Shown: positions 35,533-43,430 of the stretch, one piece after another
Layout: every line of letters begins with the position of its first letter
Numbering within the stretch: position 1 is the first letter of the stretch
Assembly (NCBI GenBank): GCA_023957755.1
Contig: JAMLGT010000002.1
Span: 186,001 to 250,000 of the forward strand
Reading direction: 5' to 3'
Length of the DNA: 64,000 bases
From: Chitinophagaceae bacterium
GTDB lineage: Bacteria; Bacteroidota; Bacteroidia; Chitinophagales; Chitinophagaceae
The notes under the pieces: generated by a model
The model's database searches: none
Told to the model about the DNA's origin: nothing
Seen by the model: only the letters and a program-made list of their open reading frames with translations
Made by a program: the position numbers and the translations under genes

Positions 35533-35620
35533 GGGAAGAGGTCGCACCTCCAGAGAAATGTTGGTAAGTGGGGAAGAGGTCGCACCTCCAGAGAAATGTT
35601 GGTAAGTGGGGAAGAGGTCG
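35533..35620 (+). repeat. 38-bp tandem repeat containing a tRNA-Thr fragment
   Basis: Two identical 38-bp units (35533-35570 and 35571-35608) and a 12-bp partial third (35609-35620), each opening GGGAAGAGGTCG. GGAAGAGGTCGT is also found in tRNA-Thr(GGT) at 35474-35485, so the array looks seeded from that gene. The remaining intergenic sequence up to tRNA-Gly shows no other feature. Confidence 0.85.
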
Positions 35621-35737
35621 TATCTACGGGAGTAGAGATCCACAACACTGGCGGGATTTCGGGTTAGTTCCGTAGAGTGGAACTACGCGAAAGTGCAGAA
35701 TAGGAAGTGAGGTAGTAAATCTTTGAAATTAAAAATT

Positions 35738-35810
35738 GCGGAAGTAGCTCAATTGGTAGAGCGATAGCCTTCCAAGCTATAGGTTGCGAGTTCGAGACTC
35801 GTCTTCCGCT
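35738..35810 (+). tRNA. tRNA-Gly (anticodon TCC)
   Basis: A 73-nt cloverleaf: acceptor GCGGAAG/CTTCCGC, discriminator T, anticodon stem ATAGC/GCTAT with loop CTTCCAA, T-arm GTTCGAGAC. It lies 61 bp upstream of tuf. Confidence 0.96.
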
Positions 35811-35871
35811 CAAAATATTTCGTTCGCAATGGCGAGTGATATTTTTTAAACAATAAATTAAAACAAAAACA

Positions 35872-37059
35872 ATGGCAAAAGAGAATTTTAAAAGGGATAA
35901 GCCGCACGTGAACATTGGTACAATTGGTCACGTGGATCACGGTAAAACCACATTAACTGCCGCTATAACCGATATTTTGTCTAAACAAGGTTTGGCGGAA
36001 AAAAAGAACTACGCTGAGATCGACGGCGCTCCGGAGGAGAAAGAAAGAGGTATTACTATTAATACATCTCACGTAGAATATCAAACAGCGCATCGTCACT
36101 ATGCACACGTGGATTGCCCGGGTCACGCTGACTATGTAAAGAACATGATTACTGGTGCTGCACAGATGGACGGAGCGATCCTGGTGGTGGCTGCAACTGA
36201 TGGCCCTATGCCTCAGACTAAAGAGCACATCCTTCTTGCACGTCAGGTAGGTGTTCCCCGTATTGTTGTATTTATGAATAAAGTAGATCTGGTAGATGAT
36301 CCGGAATTACTCGACCTGGTTGAAATGGAAATTCGTGAATTGCTTACTTCTTACGGTTTTGATGGTGATAATACACCAATCATTCGTGGATCTGCTACCG
36401 GTGCGCTGGCTGGTGATCCTCAGTGGACTGAGAAGATTGTTGAATTGATGAATGCAGTAGATGAATACATCCCATTACCTCCTCGTCCGGTTGATCAGCC
36501 GTTCCTGATGAGTGTGGAAGACGTATTCTCTATCACTGGTCGTGGTACAGTGGCTACCGGCCGTATAGAAAGAGGTAGAATTAAAGTAGGCGAGCCTGTT
36601 GAAATCGTAGGTTTGATGGAAAAACCATTGAACTCTACAGTAACAGGTGTGGAAATGTTTAAGAAATTGTTGGATGAAGGTGAAGCTGGTGATAATGCAG
36701 GTCTGTTGCTCCGTGGTATTGAAAAGAAAGATATCCGTCGTGGTATGGTACTTTGCAAACCCGGTTCTATCACTCCGCACACTGAATTCAAATGCGAAGT
36801 ATATGTACTGAGCAAAGAAGAAGGTGGACGTCACACTCCATTCTTCAACAAATACCGTCCTCAGTTCTACTTCAGAACTACAGACGTTACCGGTGAGGTA
36901 ATGCTGCCTGAAGGAACTGAAATGGTAATGCCTGGTGATAACACTTCCCTGACTGTGAAGCTGATTGCTCCTATCGCTATGGAGAAAGGTCTGAAATTCG
37001 CTATTCGCGAAGGTGGCCGTACAGTAGGCGCAGGACAGGTGACTGAAATCATCAAGTAA
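35872..37059 (+). CDS. tuf: Elongation factor Tu
   Basis: The 395-aa GTPase that brings aminoacyl-tRNA to the ribosome. G motifs are GHVDHGKTT, the switch I region [27 protein letters not shown], and NKVD in [10 protein letters not shown]. The three-domain length is normal. Codon use is noticeably more biased than in neighbours, as expected for a very highly expressed gene. It is embedded between tRNA-Gly and tRNA-Trp in the usual Bacteroidota order. Confidence 0.99.
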   Translation: MAKENFKRDKPHVNIGTIGHVDHGKTTLTAAITDILSKQGLAEKKNYAEIDGAPEEKERGITINTSHVEYQTAHRHYAHVDCPGHADYVKNMITGAAQMDGAILVVAATDGPMPQTKEHILLARQVGVPRIVVFMNKVDLVDDPELLDLVEMEIRELLTSYGFDGDNTPIIRGSATGALAGDPQWTEKIVELMNAVDEYIPLPPRPVDQPFLMSVEDVFSITGRGTVATGRIERGRIKVGEPVEIVGLMEKPLNSTVTGVEMFKKLLDEGEAGDNAGLLLRGIEKKDIRRGMVLCKPGSITPHTEFKCEVYVLSKEEGGRHTPFFNKYRPQFYFRTTDVTGEVMLPEGTEMVMPGDNTSLTVKLIAPIAMEKGLKFAIREGGRTVGAGQVTEIIK

Positions 37060-37108
37060 GCTTGCTGGATGAGTTTACTGTTGTATAAACAGCATTAATA
37101 TTTAGATC

Positions 37109-37139
37109 AAGTACCTTTGGGCTTGTGCCTGAGGTACTT
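37109..37139 (+). terminator. Hairpin after tuf
   Basis: AAGTACCT (37109-37116) pairs with AGGTACTT (37132-37139), with an inner GGGC/GCCT stem. The T-run after it is poor (TCTATATT), so it may be a partial terminator or processing hairpin that lets some transcripts continue into tRNA-Trp. Confidence 0.6.
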
Positions 37140-37219
37140 TCTATATTATAGATGGTTCATAATTTGAATCATTTCACAAGTTCTTTAAGTGGCTTTTCTG
37201 AGTGTTCAGGAAAGCACCT

Positions 37220-37290
37220 ACGGGCATAGTTCAATGGTAGAATAGAGGTCTCCAAAACCTTTGATCAGGGTTCGAATCCTTGTGCCCGTG
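37220..37290 (+). tRNA. tRNA-Trp (anticodon CCA)
   Basis: A 71-nt cloverleaf: acceptor ACGGGCA/TGCCCGT, discriminator G, anticodon stem AGGT/ACCT with loop CTCCAAA, T-arm GGTTCGAATCC. It stands between tuf and secE, as in other Bacteroidota. Confidence 0.95.
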
Positions 37291-37318
37291 CAAGTGAATA
37301 AAAGTAATAGTATTGATT

Positions 37319-37513
37319 ATGAGTAAAGTAACAACATATATCCGCGATTCTTACAGAGAGCTGATGCATAAGACTACGTGGCCCACATGGAACGAGTTGC
37401 AGCAGTCGACGATGATTGTGTTAATCGCAACCATTATTATTACAGCTATCGTTTGGGTGATGGATACCATCTCACAAACTGTAATGGAATTTATTTACTC
37501 TTTATTTAAGTAG
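37319..37513 (+). CDS. secE: Preprotein translocase subunit SecE
   Basis: A 64-aa single-span membrane protein of the SecYEG channel. It has the short amphipathic SecE signature YRELMHKTTWPTWNELQQST followed by one transmembrane helix (IVLIATIIITAIVWVMD). Start ATG 37319; the TTG at 37313 adds only two residues. nusG begins 2 bp after its stop. Confidence 0.96.
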   Translation: MSKVTTYIRDSYRELMHKTTWPTWNELQQSTMIVLIATIIITAIVWVMDTISQTVMEFIYSLFK

Positions 37514-37515
37514 TC

Positions 37516-38139
37516 ATGTCAGATAATAACGAAAAAATAGTGGAGAGTAATACAGAAGACCAGGGAACTACACCTGAAAAGGATACCAAGTGGTATGTAT
37601 TACGAGTGGTGAGTGGTAAAGAGAAAAAGGTAAAGGAATATCTCGATAAAGATATTGTGCGGAATGGATGGGATAAATATATTACCCAGATTTTTCTTCC
37701 TGTAGAGAAGGTGTATAAGGTGGTAAATGGTAAGAAGGTAATGCGTGAGCGTAACTTCTATCCCGGCTATATCATGATGGAAGTGCTCTCCGGAAAACTG
37801 ACAGATGATATGGTGCAGCATCTGAGTAATATTTCCAATGTGATGCACTTCCTGACAGACGGGAAAGGATCAAAAGGGAATATCATCAGCCTTAGAAAGT
37901 CGGAAGTAAACAAGATGCTGGGTAAGGTAGATGAAATGTCAGAAGCCGGTGGAATGACCATGCTGGAGCCTTTCATTGTAGGTGAAACTATCAAAATTAT
38001 TGACGGGCCATTCAACGACTTCAATGGAGTGATTGAAGAAGTAAATGATGAGAAGAAGAAGCTGAAAGTGCAGGTAAAGATATTCGGAAGAGCAACTCCG
38101 GTAGAGCTGAATTACATGCAGGTAGAAAAGATAATTTAG
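37516..38139 (+). CDS. nusG: Transcription termination/antitermination factor NusG
   Basis: A 207-aa NusG with an N-terminal NGN domain (KWYVLRVVSGKEKKVKEYL, FFPGY-type NFYPGYIMMEV, TDGKGS) and a C-terminal KOW domain (FIVGETIKIIDGPFNDFNGVIEEV). It binds RNA polymerase and couples transcription to ribosomes or Rho. An acidic N-terminal extension of about 20 residues is present. A strong terminator follows instead of rplK, which is unusual for this gene order. Confidence 0.97.
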   Translation: MSDNNEKIVESNTEDQGTTPEKDTKWYVLRVVSGKEKKVKEYLDKDIVRNGWDKYITQIFLPVEKVYKVVNGKKVMRERNFYPGYIMMEVLSGKLTDDMVQHLSNISNVMHFLTDGKGSKGNIISLRKSEVNKMLGKVDEMSEAGGMTMLEPFIVGETIKIIDGPFNDFNGVIEEVNDEKKKLKVQVKIFGRATPVELNYMQVEKII

Positions 38140-38159
38140 TGTGTCCTGATAATTTTTTT

Positions 38160-38198
38160 TGAGCTTTCAATAAAGATATTTGAAGGCTCATTTTTTTT
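38160..38198 (+). terminator. Intrinsic terminator after nusG
   Basis: An 11-bp stem (38160-38170 with 38180-38190, one G-T pair, 9-nt loop) is followed by eight T residues. It ends the secE-nusG transcript 20 bp after the stop codon. Confidence 0.88.
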
Positions 38199-38266
38199 GA
38201 GGCAGGTTGTATTGTAAGTTCTTTTTCATGGTTTTCAAAACCTGAATTTAACCCAAATACTTTAAT

Positions 38267-38274
38267 TACATTTG
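38267..38274 (+). promoter_or_regulatory. Promoter core for tRNA-Ser
   Basis: TACATTTG is an exact TAnnTTTG match, 12 bp before the mature tRNA-Ser 5' end. Confidence 0.55.
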
Positions 38275-38286
38275 CACCCCTGAAAA

Positions 38287-38373
38287 GGAGAGTTGTCCGA
38301 GTGGTTGAAGGAGCACGCCTGGAAAGTGTGTATATCAGCAATGGTATCGAGGGTTCGAATCCCTCACTCTCCG
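38287..38373 (+). tRNA. tRNA-Ser (anticodon GGA)
   Basis: An 87-nt class II tRNA: acceptor GGAGAGT/ACTCTCC, discriminator G, anticodon stem CACGC/GTGTG (one G-T pair) with loop CTGGAAA, long variable arm, T-arm GGGTTCGAATCCC. It has its own promoter and terminator and borders the 104-bp repeat array. Confidence 0.95.
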
Positions 38374-38380
38374 CAAATCA

Positions 38381-38409
38381 AAAAAGCCTTTGCGGAAGCA
38401 AAGGTTTTT
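38381..38409 (+). terminator. Intrinsic terminator after tRNA-Ser
   Basis: CCTTTGC (38387-38393) pairs with GCAAAGG (38398-38404) around GGAA, flanked by an A-run and a T-run that extend the stem. Its 3' side is the complement of a segment of the repeat array that follows. Confidence 0.85.
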
Positions 38410-38426
38410 AAGTTCGATACCGAGCC

Positions 38427-38904
38427 GAGTTTACTCGAGCGCAGGTATCGGACTTAAAAACCACTCACGCGCAGCGTGAAGGTTTTTTGATTTTAACCCC
38501 TCCGAAATGGGATCACCGCAGGTAATCTCTGAGTTTACTCGAGCGCAGGTATCGGACTTAAAAACCACTCACGCGCAGCGTGAAGGTTTTTTGATTTTAG
38601 CCCCTCCGAAATGGGATCACCGCAGGTAATCCCTGAGTTTACTCGAGCGCAGGTATCGGACTTAAAAACCACTCACGCGCAGCGTGAAGGTTTTTTGATT
38701 TTAGCCCCTCCGAAATGGGATCACCGCAGGTAATCCCCGAGTTTACTCGAGCGCAGGTATCGGACTTAAAAACCACTCACGCGCAGCGTGAAGGTTTTTT
38801 GATTTTAGCCCCTCCGAAATGGGATCACCGCAGGTAATCCCCGAGTTTACTCGAGCGCAGGTATCGGACTTAAAAACCACTCACTCGCAGCGTGAAGGTT
38901 TTTT
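38427..38904 (+). repeat. 104-bp tandem repeat array (4.6 copies)
   Basis: Units start at 38427, 38531, 38635, 38739 and 38843, an exact 104-bp period; the last is cut after 62 bp. Each full unit holds GAGTTTACTC, a terminator-like hairpin (TCACGC-GCA-GCGTGA flanked by AAAAACC and GGTTTTTT) and a GGGAT/ATCCC hairpin. Units are nearly identical; their last bases change stepwise (TCTCT, TCCCT, TCCCC, TCCCC). There are no spacers, so this is not CRISPR. From 38905 to 39004 nothing else is seen. Confidence 0.93.
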
Positions 38905-39004
38905 TCTTGAATGCCCTTCTGCATCAATTGAGGACATCAAAGGAGCTATCTTCCGTCTTCTGATACGACCCCCTAATTGCGATTATTTACCTATCCGACA
39001 TCTC

Positions 39005-39673
39005 TCAGATACTCTTAAAATTCAGCCTTTCGCCGGAAATCTCATTGGAATATTCAATTCTTAGCTGTTCAATCTTTTTGTTGAAAAAGGAATATATCTT
39101 TTTTGAGTTTCTGGCGGCGTTTTCCTGGTTGGAGAAATCTTGTTGCAAATACTTTGACAGGGAAAACAAAGTTCTTGGGAATTCAAAAATAACCAGGCGT
39201 TCATTTTCCCTTCTGGCACGCAACCAGAAAGGTTCGCTCATAGAGAGTTCTCTTACATAAACAATATCCGTGTGCTGCTCGACCTGATCTGCATATTTTA
39301 TTAAGGAATTCAGATTTTCAGGAAGCCCTATTTCTACCGAAATCTTGTCTGAGGTGATATTCATAGTCTCGTTGGGAAATGAAAACTCAATGGGACGTTT
39401 GGTCTTGAGTAATTTGCCTAACCTCCCGGTAAAATTCATGAAATATCCTATTGCCAATATTTCAGCTAAAGACTTCTTGTATGATCTTACATTATCAAAA
39501 TAGAAAAAGATCGCCAACAATATGGAACCTATTAGCCCAATGCAAATGGCTACCCAGAGGCTGGGGAACAAATTCGGGGTGATGTCGTTGATATATCCAC
39601 CATAGGTTCCCACGGTGGGAAATATGGAATAGAACAGGTCTTTAACCGGAAAAAACTTTAAGCTGAGTTTCAT
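39005..39673 (-). CDS. Probable membrane-anchored prokaryotic STING-like protein
   Basis: A 222-aa protein: a hydrophobic N-terminus (helix 38-58, weaker segment at 11-30), then a cytosolic domain. Against human STING by eye: ILAIGYFMNFTGRL (72-85) aligns with the ligand-contacting helix LAWSYYIGYLRL. KISVEIGLPENL aligns with RLYILLPLDCGVPDNL. FEFPRTLFSLSKYLQQDFS (163-181) aligns with [22 protein letters not shown], and helices follow. This fits TM-STING effectors of CBASS, which sense cyclic dinucleotides and disrupt the membrane. No CD-NTase gene is adjacent. Alternative: another family with chance similarity. Confidence 0.66.
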   Translation of the reverse strand: MKLSLKFFPVKDLFYSIFPTVGTYGGYINDITPNLFPSLWVAICIGLIGSILLAIFFYFDNVRSYKKSLAEILAIGYFMNFTGRLGKLLKTKRPIEFSFPNETMNITSDKISVEIGLPENLNSLIKYADQVEQHTDIVYVRELSMSEPFWLRARRENERLVIFEFPRTLFSLSKYLQQDFSNQENAARNSKKIYSFFNKKIEQLRIEYSNEISGERLNFKSI

Positions 39674-39899
39674 TTTGATAGTTTTAGAAAGTTAATATTC
39701 AGCCTGTATTAATTGAAGTGCCCAAACTGAATATTTTGAATCATTAAGCTTTCAATTCTGAATAAAAATCAATCAGATTTCGAAAAATAAGAAAAATCCG
39801 GATTTAAGAGGTTTATGTAATAAGGTTAAATAAAAAGAATACGAGGATACCGAATTCAGGTAATAGTCAGGCTGTGATGGTTCGAGTCGTAAGCTCTTT

Positions 39900-39962
39900 G
39901 ATTAGCAGGCTTCCGGAGTCGTTATGGGCGGTCACCGGTGGTATAGCACCCGCTGGCTAATC
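39900..39962. repeat. 63-bp imperfect inverted repeat upstream of ileS
   Basis: GATTAGC (39900-39906) and GCTAATC (39956-39962) bracket a GC-rich interior that contains GGTG-n6-CACC (39937-39950). It could be a small REP/MITE-like element or a structured operator shared by the two divergent genes. Confidence 0.5.
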
Positions 39963-39986
39963 GTGAAAAGTCCCTTTATTTTTAAG

Positions 39987-39994
39987 TAACTTTG
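39987..39994 (+). promoter_or_regulatory. Promoter core for ileS
   Basis: TAACTTTG is an exact TAnnTTTG match, 30 bp before the ileS ATG, giving a short leader of about 24 nt. Confidence 0.5.
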
Positions 39995-40024
39995 CAAACT
40001 TTTATTTTATAAAGAGATTGGAAA

Positions 40025-43000
40025 ATGGAGAAAAGATATCCTGAGTATCAACAGTTGAGCCTGACTACAATAGCTAATCAAGTTCAGAACTTCTGGGAAG
40101 AGGAAAAGGTCTTTGAAAAAAGCATAACGGAAAGAGATGGAAAACAGCCATTTGTTTTCTTCGAAGGGCCTCCAAGTGCGAATGGTATGCCGGGCATTCA
40201 TCACGTAATATCGAGAACACTCAAAGATCTTGTCTGCCGCTATAAGACGATGAGAGGATATCAGGTGAACCGGAAAGGCGGATGGGATACCCACGGTCTG
40301 CCCGTGGAATTGGGAGTAGAGAAACTGCTCGGAATTACCAAGGAAGATATTGGGAAAAAGATTTCTGTAGAAGAATATAATGCTACCTGCCGTAGAGAGG
40401 TATTGAAGTATAAGGATAAGTGGGATGAACTGACCCGCAAGATGGGTTATTGGGTGGATCTGAATAATCCATATATCACTTTTGAGAATAACTATATCGA
40501 GTCGCTCTGGTGGTGCCTGAAACAGCTTTATGATAAGAACCTGCTGTACCAGAGTGTCAGTATTCAACCTTACTCTCCGGCTGCAGGCACAGGGCTGAGT
40601 TCGCACGAGTTAAACCAGCCGGGAACCTATAAGGATGTAAAGGATACCAGTGCGGTAGCTATGTTTAAAGCAGTCCGTGACGACCAGTCGGCCTCACTCT
40701 TTGAGGGCAGCACGGCTGATATTTATTATCTCGCGTGGACAACCACTCCCTGGACTCTTCCTTCAAATCTTGGGCTTACGGTAGGGAAGGATATCGATTA
40801 CTGCCTGGTGGCCACGTTTAATCCTTATACCGGCGAGTATGTAAATATTGTTTTGGCACAGCCGCTAATCCACCAATATCTGAAGCCGGAAGCTGAGGGC
40901 CTGCCGTTTGAAAAATATAAGGCAGGGGATAAGGTAATTCCCTGGAAGGTATTGAAAACCTTTAAGGGGTATGAATTAGAAGGGTTAAGGTACGAACAAC
41001 TGTTACCGTCAGAAGCAAATACACTGGCAAAGATACAGGAGGGCACCCCCGGTGCAAAGCCTTTTAAAATAATAACCGGAGATTTTGTAACAACAGAAGA
41101 TGGTACCGGAATCGTACATACTGCACCTGCATTTGGGGCAGATGACTTCAGGGTGGGTAAGCTTCATAATCTGGGGATTCTCACACTTGTGGACAAGGAA
41201 GGAAAGTTTGTGGACGGAGTAGGGGAATTCTCCGGCAGGTATGTGAAGGATTACAAGGATGAAAAAGATTATCAGGACGTCAATGTGGACATTGCCGTTA
41301 AATTGAAACTGGAAGGAAGGGCATTTAAGATTGAGAAATACGAACACAATTATCCTCATTGCTGGCGTACGGATAAGCCTGTCATTTATTATCCGTTGGA
41401 AGCATGGTTTATCCGGACTACTGCGGCAAAGCAGCGCATGATAGAGCTGAACAAAACGATCAACTGGAAGCCCGCATCTACCGGCACAGGCCGCTTCGGA
41501 AACTGGCTGGAGAATATGGTGGACTGGAATCTTAGCAGAAGCCGGTTCTGGGGGACACCTCTGCCTGTATGGAGAACAGAGGATGGATCGGAAGAGCTTT
41601 GCATTGGTTCAGTTGAAGAACTGGCAGCAGAGATAGGTAAAGCGTTTGATAAGGGTTTCATAAAAACAGAAGGAGAAAGTAAAGAAACATATATTAACAG
41701 AATAACGGGTGACCTGCACAAGCCTTTTGTAGATGAGATTGTGCTTTGTTCTCCGAAGGGAAACCCTATGAAAAGGGTACCCGACCTAATAGATGTGTGG
41801 TTTGATAGTGGGGCTATGCCTTATGCACAATGGCATTTTCCATTTGAGAATAAGGGCGTTTTTGAAAAGAATTTTCCTGCCGATTTTATTGCTGAAGGAG
41901 TGGACCAGACACGTGGATGGTTCTACACCCTTCATGTGCTGGGAGCACTGCTATTTGATAGCGTAGCATATAAGACAGTGGTGAGTAATGGACTGGTATT
42001 GGATAAGAATGGAAACAAGATGAGCAAGCGCCTTGGGAATGCAATTGATCCATTCACCACACTTGCCGAGTTTGGCCCGGATGCTACCAGGTGGTATCTG
42101 ATCACGAATGCCAGCCCGTGGGACAGTCTGCGGTTTGATATAGAAGGCATCAGGGAAGTGCAGCGCAAATTCTTTGGCACGCTATACAATACGTATCAGT
42201 TTTTTGCCCTCTATGCGAATGTAGATGGGTTCCATAATCAATACGAGCCGGTAGAGGTGAACAACAGGCCGGAGATGGATCGCTGGATTTTGTCAGCACT
42301 CAACTCTCTGGTGGCAGAGGTGACACAGAGCCTGGATGATTATGAACCAACGGTGGCAGGGAGAGCCATAGAGAAGTTTGTTAACGATGAACTGAGCAAC
42401 TGGTATGTAAGGCTTTGCAGGAGGCGGTTCTGGAAGCCGGCACGTGCTGAAAACGGAATAGCGAATCCGGAGGATGTGCAGGATAAAATAGCCGCTTATC
42501 AGACGTTGTTTGAATGTCTTACAACTGTAAGCAAACTTATGGCACCGATTGCGCCTTTCTTTGCCGATTGGATATTCAGGAATTTGAATGGTGGAAACGA
42601 AGGAGGGGCTACCTCTGTGCATCTTTCAGATTTTCCGGTAGCAGAAAGCAAAGTGATTGACAGGAGTCTGGAAGCAAGGATGACCCTTGCCCAGGATATA
42701 TCTTCCCTGATATTGTCACTTAGAAAAAAAGTAAATATCAAGGTAAGGCAGCCGCTTCAGAAGGTTATTATCCCTTCACTCGGGGAAGAGTTTGAACAAC
42801 AATTGGCAGGAGGTATCCCCATCATAAAATCTGAGACTAATATCAAGGAGGTGGAACTGCTCCCGGTGGACAATGATTTCATCAGAAAGAAAGCGAAGGC
42901 AAACTTCAAAACTCTTGGAAAAAGGCTTGGGGCCAGGATGAAGTGGGCAGCAGAAAAGATACAGCAGTTGGATAATGAGCAGATTAGCGAAGTTGTCAAT

Positions 43001-43417
43001 GGCCGTTTGGTACTAAACCCCGATTATAAGGAAACCGGAGAGGAACCGGTATATATAACAGCAGAAGATGTGGAACTCTCCACAAATGAAATTCAGGGTT
43101 ACGAAATTGCCATTAAAGGTCCTCTTACGGTAGCCTTAGATCTGGAATTAACGGGCGAATTGAGGAGTGAAGGTTACAGCAGGGAACTGGTAAACCGAGT
43201 GCAAAATTTGAGGAAAGTGCATAAGCTGGAAATAACTGATAAAATTGTCCTAATTGTAGAGGAGAAAAATGGTGTGAAAGATATAATTAGTGATTTTAAT
43301 GAGTATATTTGCGCCGAAATTTTAGCTCGTCAGATTGATTTTGTTCCCGAACTCGTTGATGGTGAGGAGATTGAGGTAAATGATGACATTCTGACAGTGA
43401 AAATTAATAAAATCTAG
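40025..43417 (+). CDS. ileS: Isoleucyl-tRNA synthetase
   Basis: A 1,130-aa class I synthetase charging tRNA-Ile. The HIGH-type signature is in PSANGMPGIHH, and KMSKR is in GNKMSKRLGNAIDP. The editing domain shows AWTTTPWTLPSNLGL and GTGIVHTAPAFGADDF; the C-terminal anticodon-binding region ends in a long tail without an obvious zinc site. The length fits the eukaryote-like IleRS type common in Bacteroidota. The dksA-like gene begins 13 bp after the stop and is probably co-transcribed. Confidence 0.98.
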   Translation: MEKRYPEYQQLSLTTIANQVQNFWEEEKVFEKSITERDGKQPFVFFEGPPSANGMPGIHHVISRTLKDLVCRYKTMRGYQVNRKGGWDTHGLPVELGVEKLLGITKEDIGKKISVEEYNATCRREVLKYKDKWDELTRKMGYWVDLNNPYITFENNYIESLWWCLKQLYDKNLLYQSVSIQPYSPAAGTGLSSHELNQPGTYKDVKDTSAVAMFKAVRDDQSASLFEGSTADIYYLAWTTTPWTLPSNLGLTVGKDIDYCLVATFNPYTGEYVNIVLAQPLIHQYLKPEAEGLPFEKYKAGDKVIPWKVLKTFKGYELEGLRYEQLLPSEANTLAKIQEGTPGAKPFKIITGDFVTTEDGTGIVHTAPAFGADDFRVGKLHNLGILTLVDKEGKFVDGVGEFSGRYVKDYKDEKDYQDVNVDIAVKLKLEGRAFKIEKYEHNYPHCWRTDKPVIYYPLEAWFIRTTAAKQRMIELNKTINWKPASTGTGRFGNWLENMVDWNLSRSRFWGTPLPVWRTEDGSEELCIGSVEELAAEIGKAFDKGFIKTEGESKETYINRITGDLHKPFVDEIVLCSPKGNPMKRVPDLIDVWFDSGAMPYAQWHFPFENKGVFEKNFPADFIAEGVDQTRGWFYTLHVLGALLFDSVAYKTVVSNGLVLDKNGNKMSKRLGNAIDPFTTLAEFGPDATRWYLITNASPWDSLRFDIEGIREVQRKFFGTLYNTYQFFALYANVDGFHNQYEPVEVNNRPEMDRWILSALNSLVAEVTQSLDDYEPTVAGRAIEKFVNDELSNWYVRLCRRRFWKPARAENGIANPEDVQDKIAAYQTLFECLTTVSKLMAPIAPFFADWIFRNLNGGNEGGATSVHLSDFPVAESKVIDRSLEARMTLAQDISSLILSLRKKVNIKVRQPLQKVIIPSLGEEFEQQLAGGIPIIKSETNIKEVELLPVDNDFIRKKAKANFKTLGKRLGARMKWAAEKIQQLDNEQISEVVNGRLVLNPDYKETGEEPVYITAEDVELSTNEIQGYEIAIKGPLTVALDLELTGELRSEGYSRELVNRVQNLRKVHKLEITDKIVLIVEEKNGVKDIISDFNEYICAEILARQIDFVPELVDGEEIEVNDDILTVKINKI

Positions 43418-43430
43418 CAAACCTTTATTT

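Larger units (their letters stand above)
39674..40024 (+). other. Intergenic region between the STING-like gene and ileS
   Basis: Divergent, AT-rich region of 351 bp. It holds an imperfect inverted repeat at 39900-39962 and the ileS promoter core. No remnant of a nucleotidyltransferase or other coding frame is visible. Confidence 0.6.

Noticed and set aside
38427-38904. Possible CRISPR array
   Set aside because: Units are contiguous with a fixed 104-bp period and no unique spacers; no cas genes are in the window.
38819-39064. An 81-aa frame that runs out of the last repeat unit
   Set aside because: Its first third is repeat-derived and would exist in every unit; the rest overlaps the 3' end of the STING-like gene antisense and has no family character.
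39870-39895. T-arm-like GGTTCGAGTC suggesting a tRNA remnant or att site
   Set aside because: No acceptor or anticodon stem can be drawn around it and it does not match the 3' end of tRNA-Ser.
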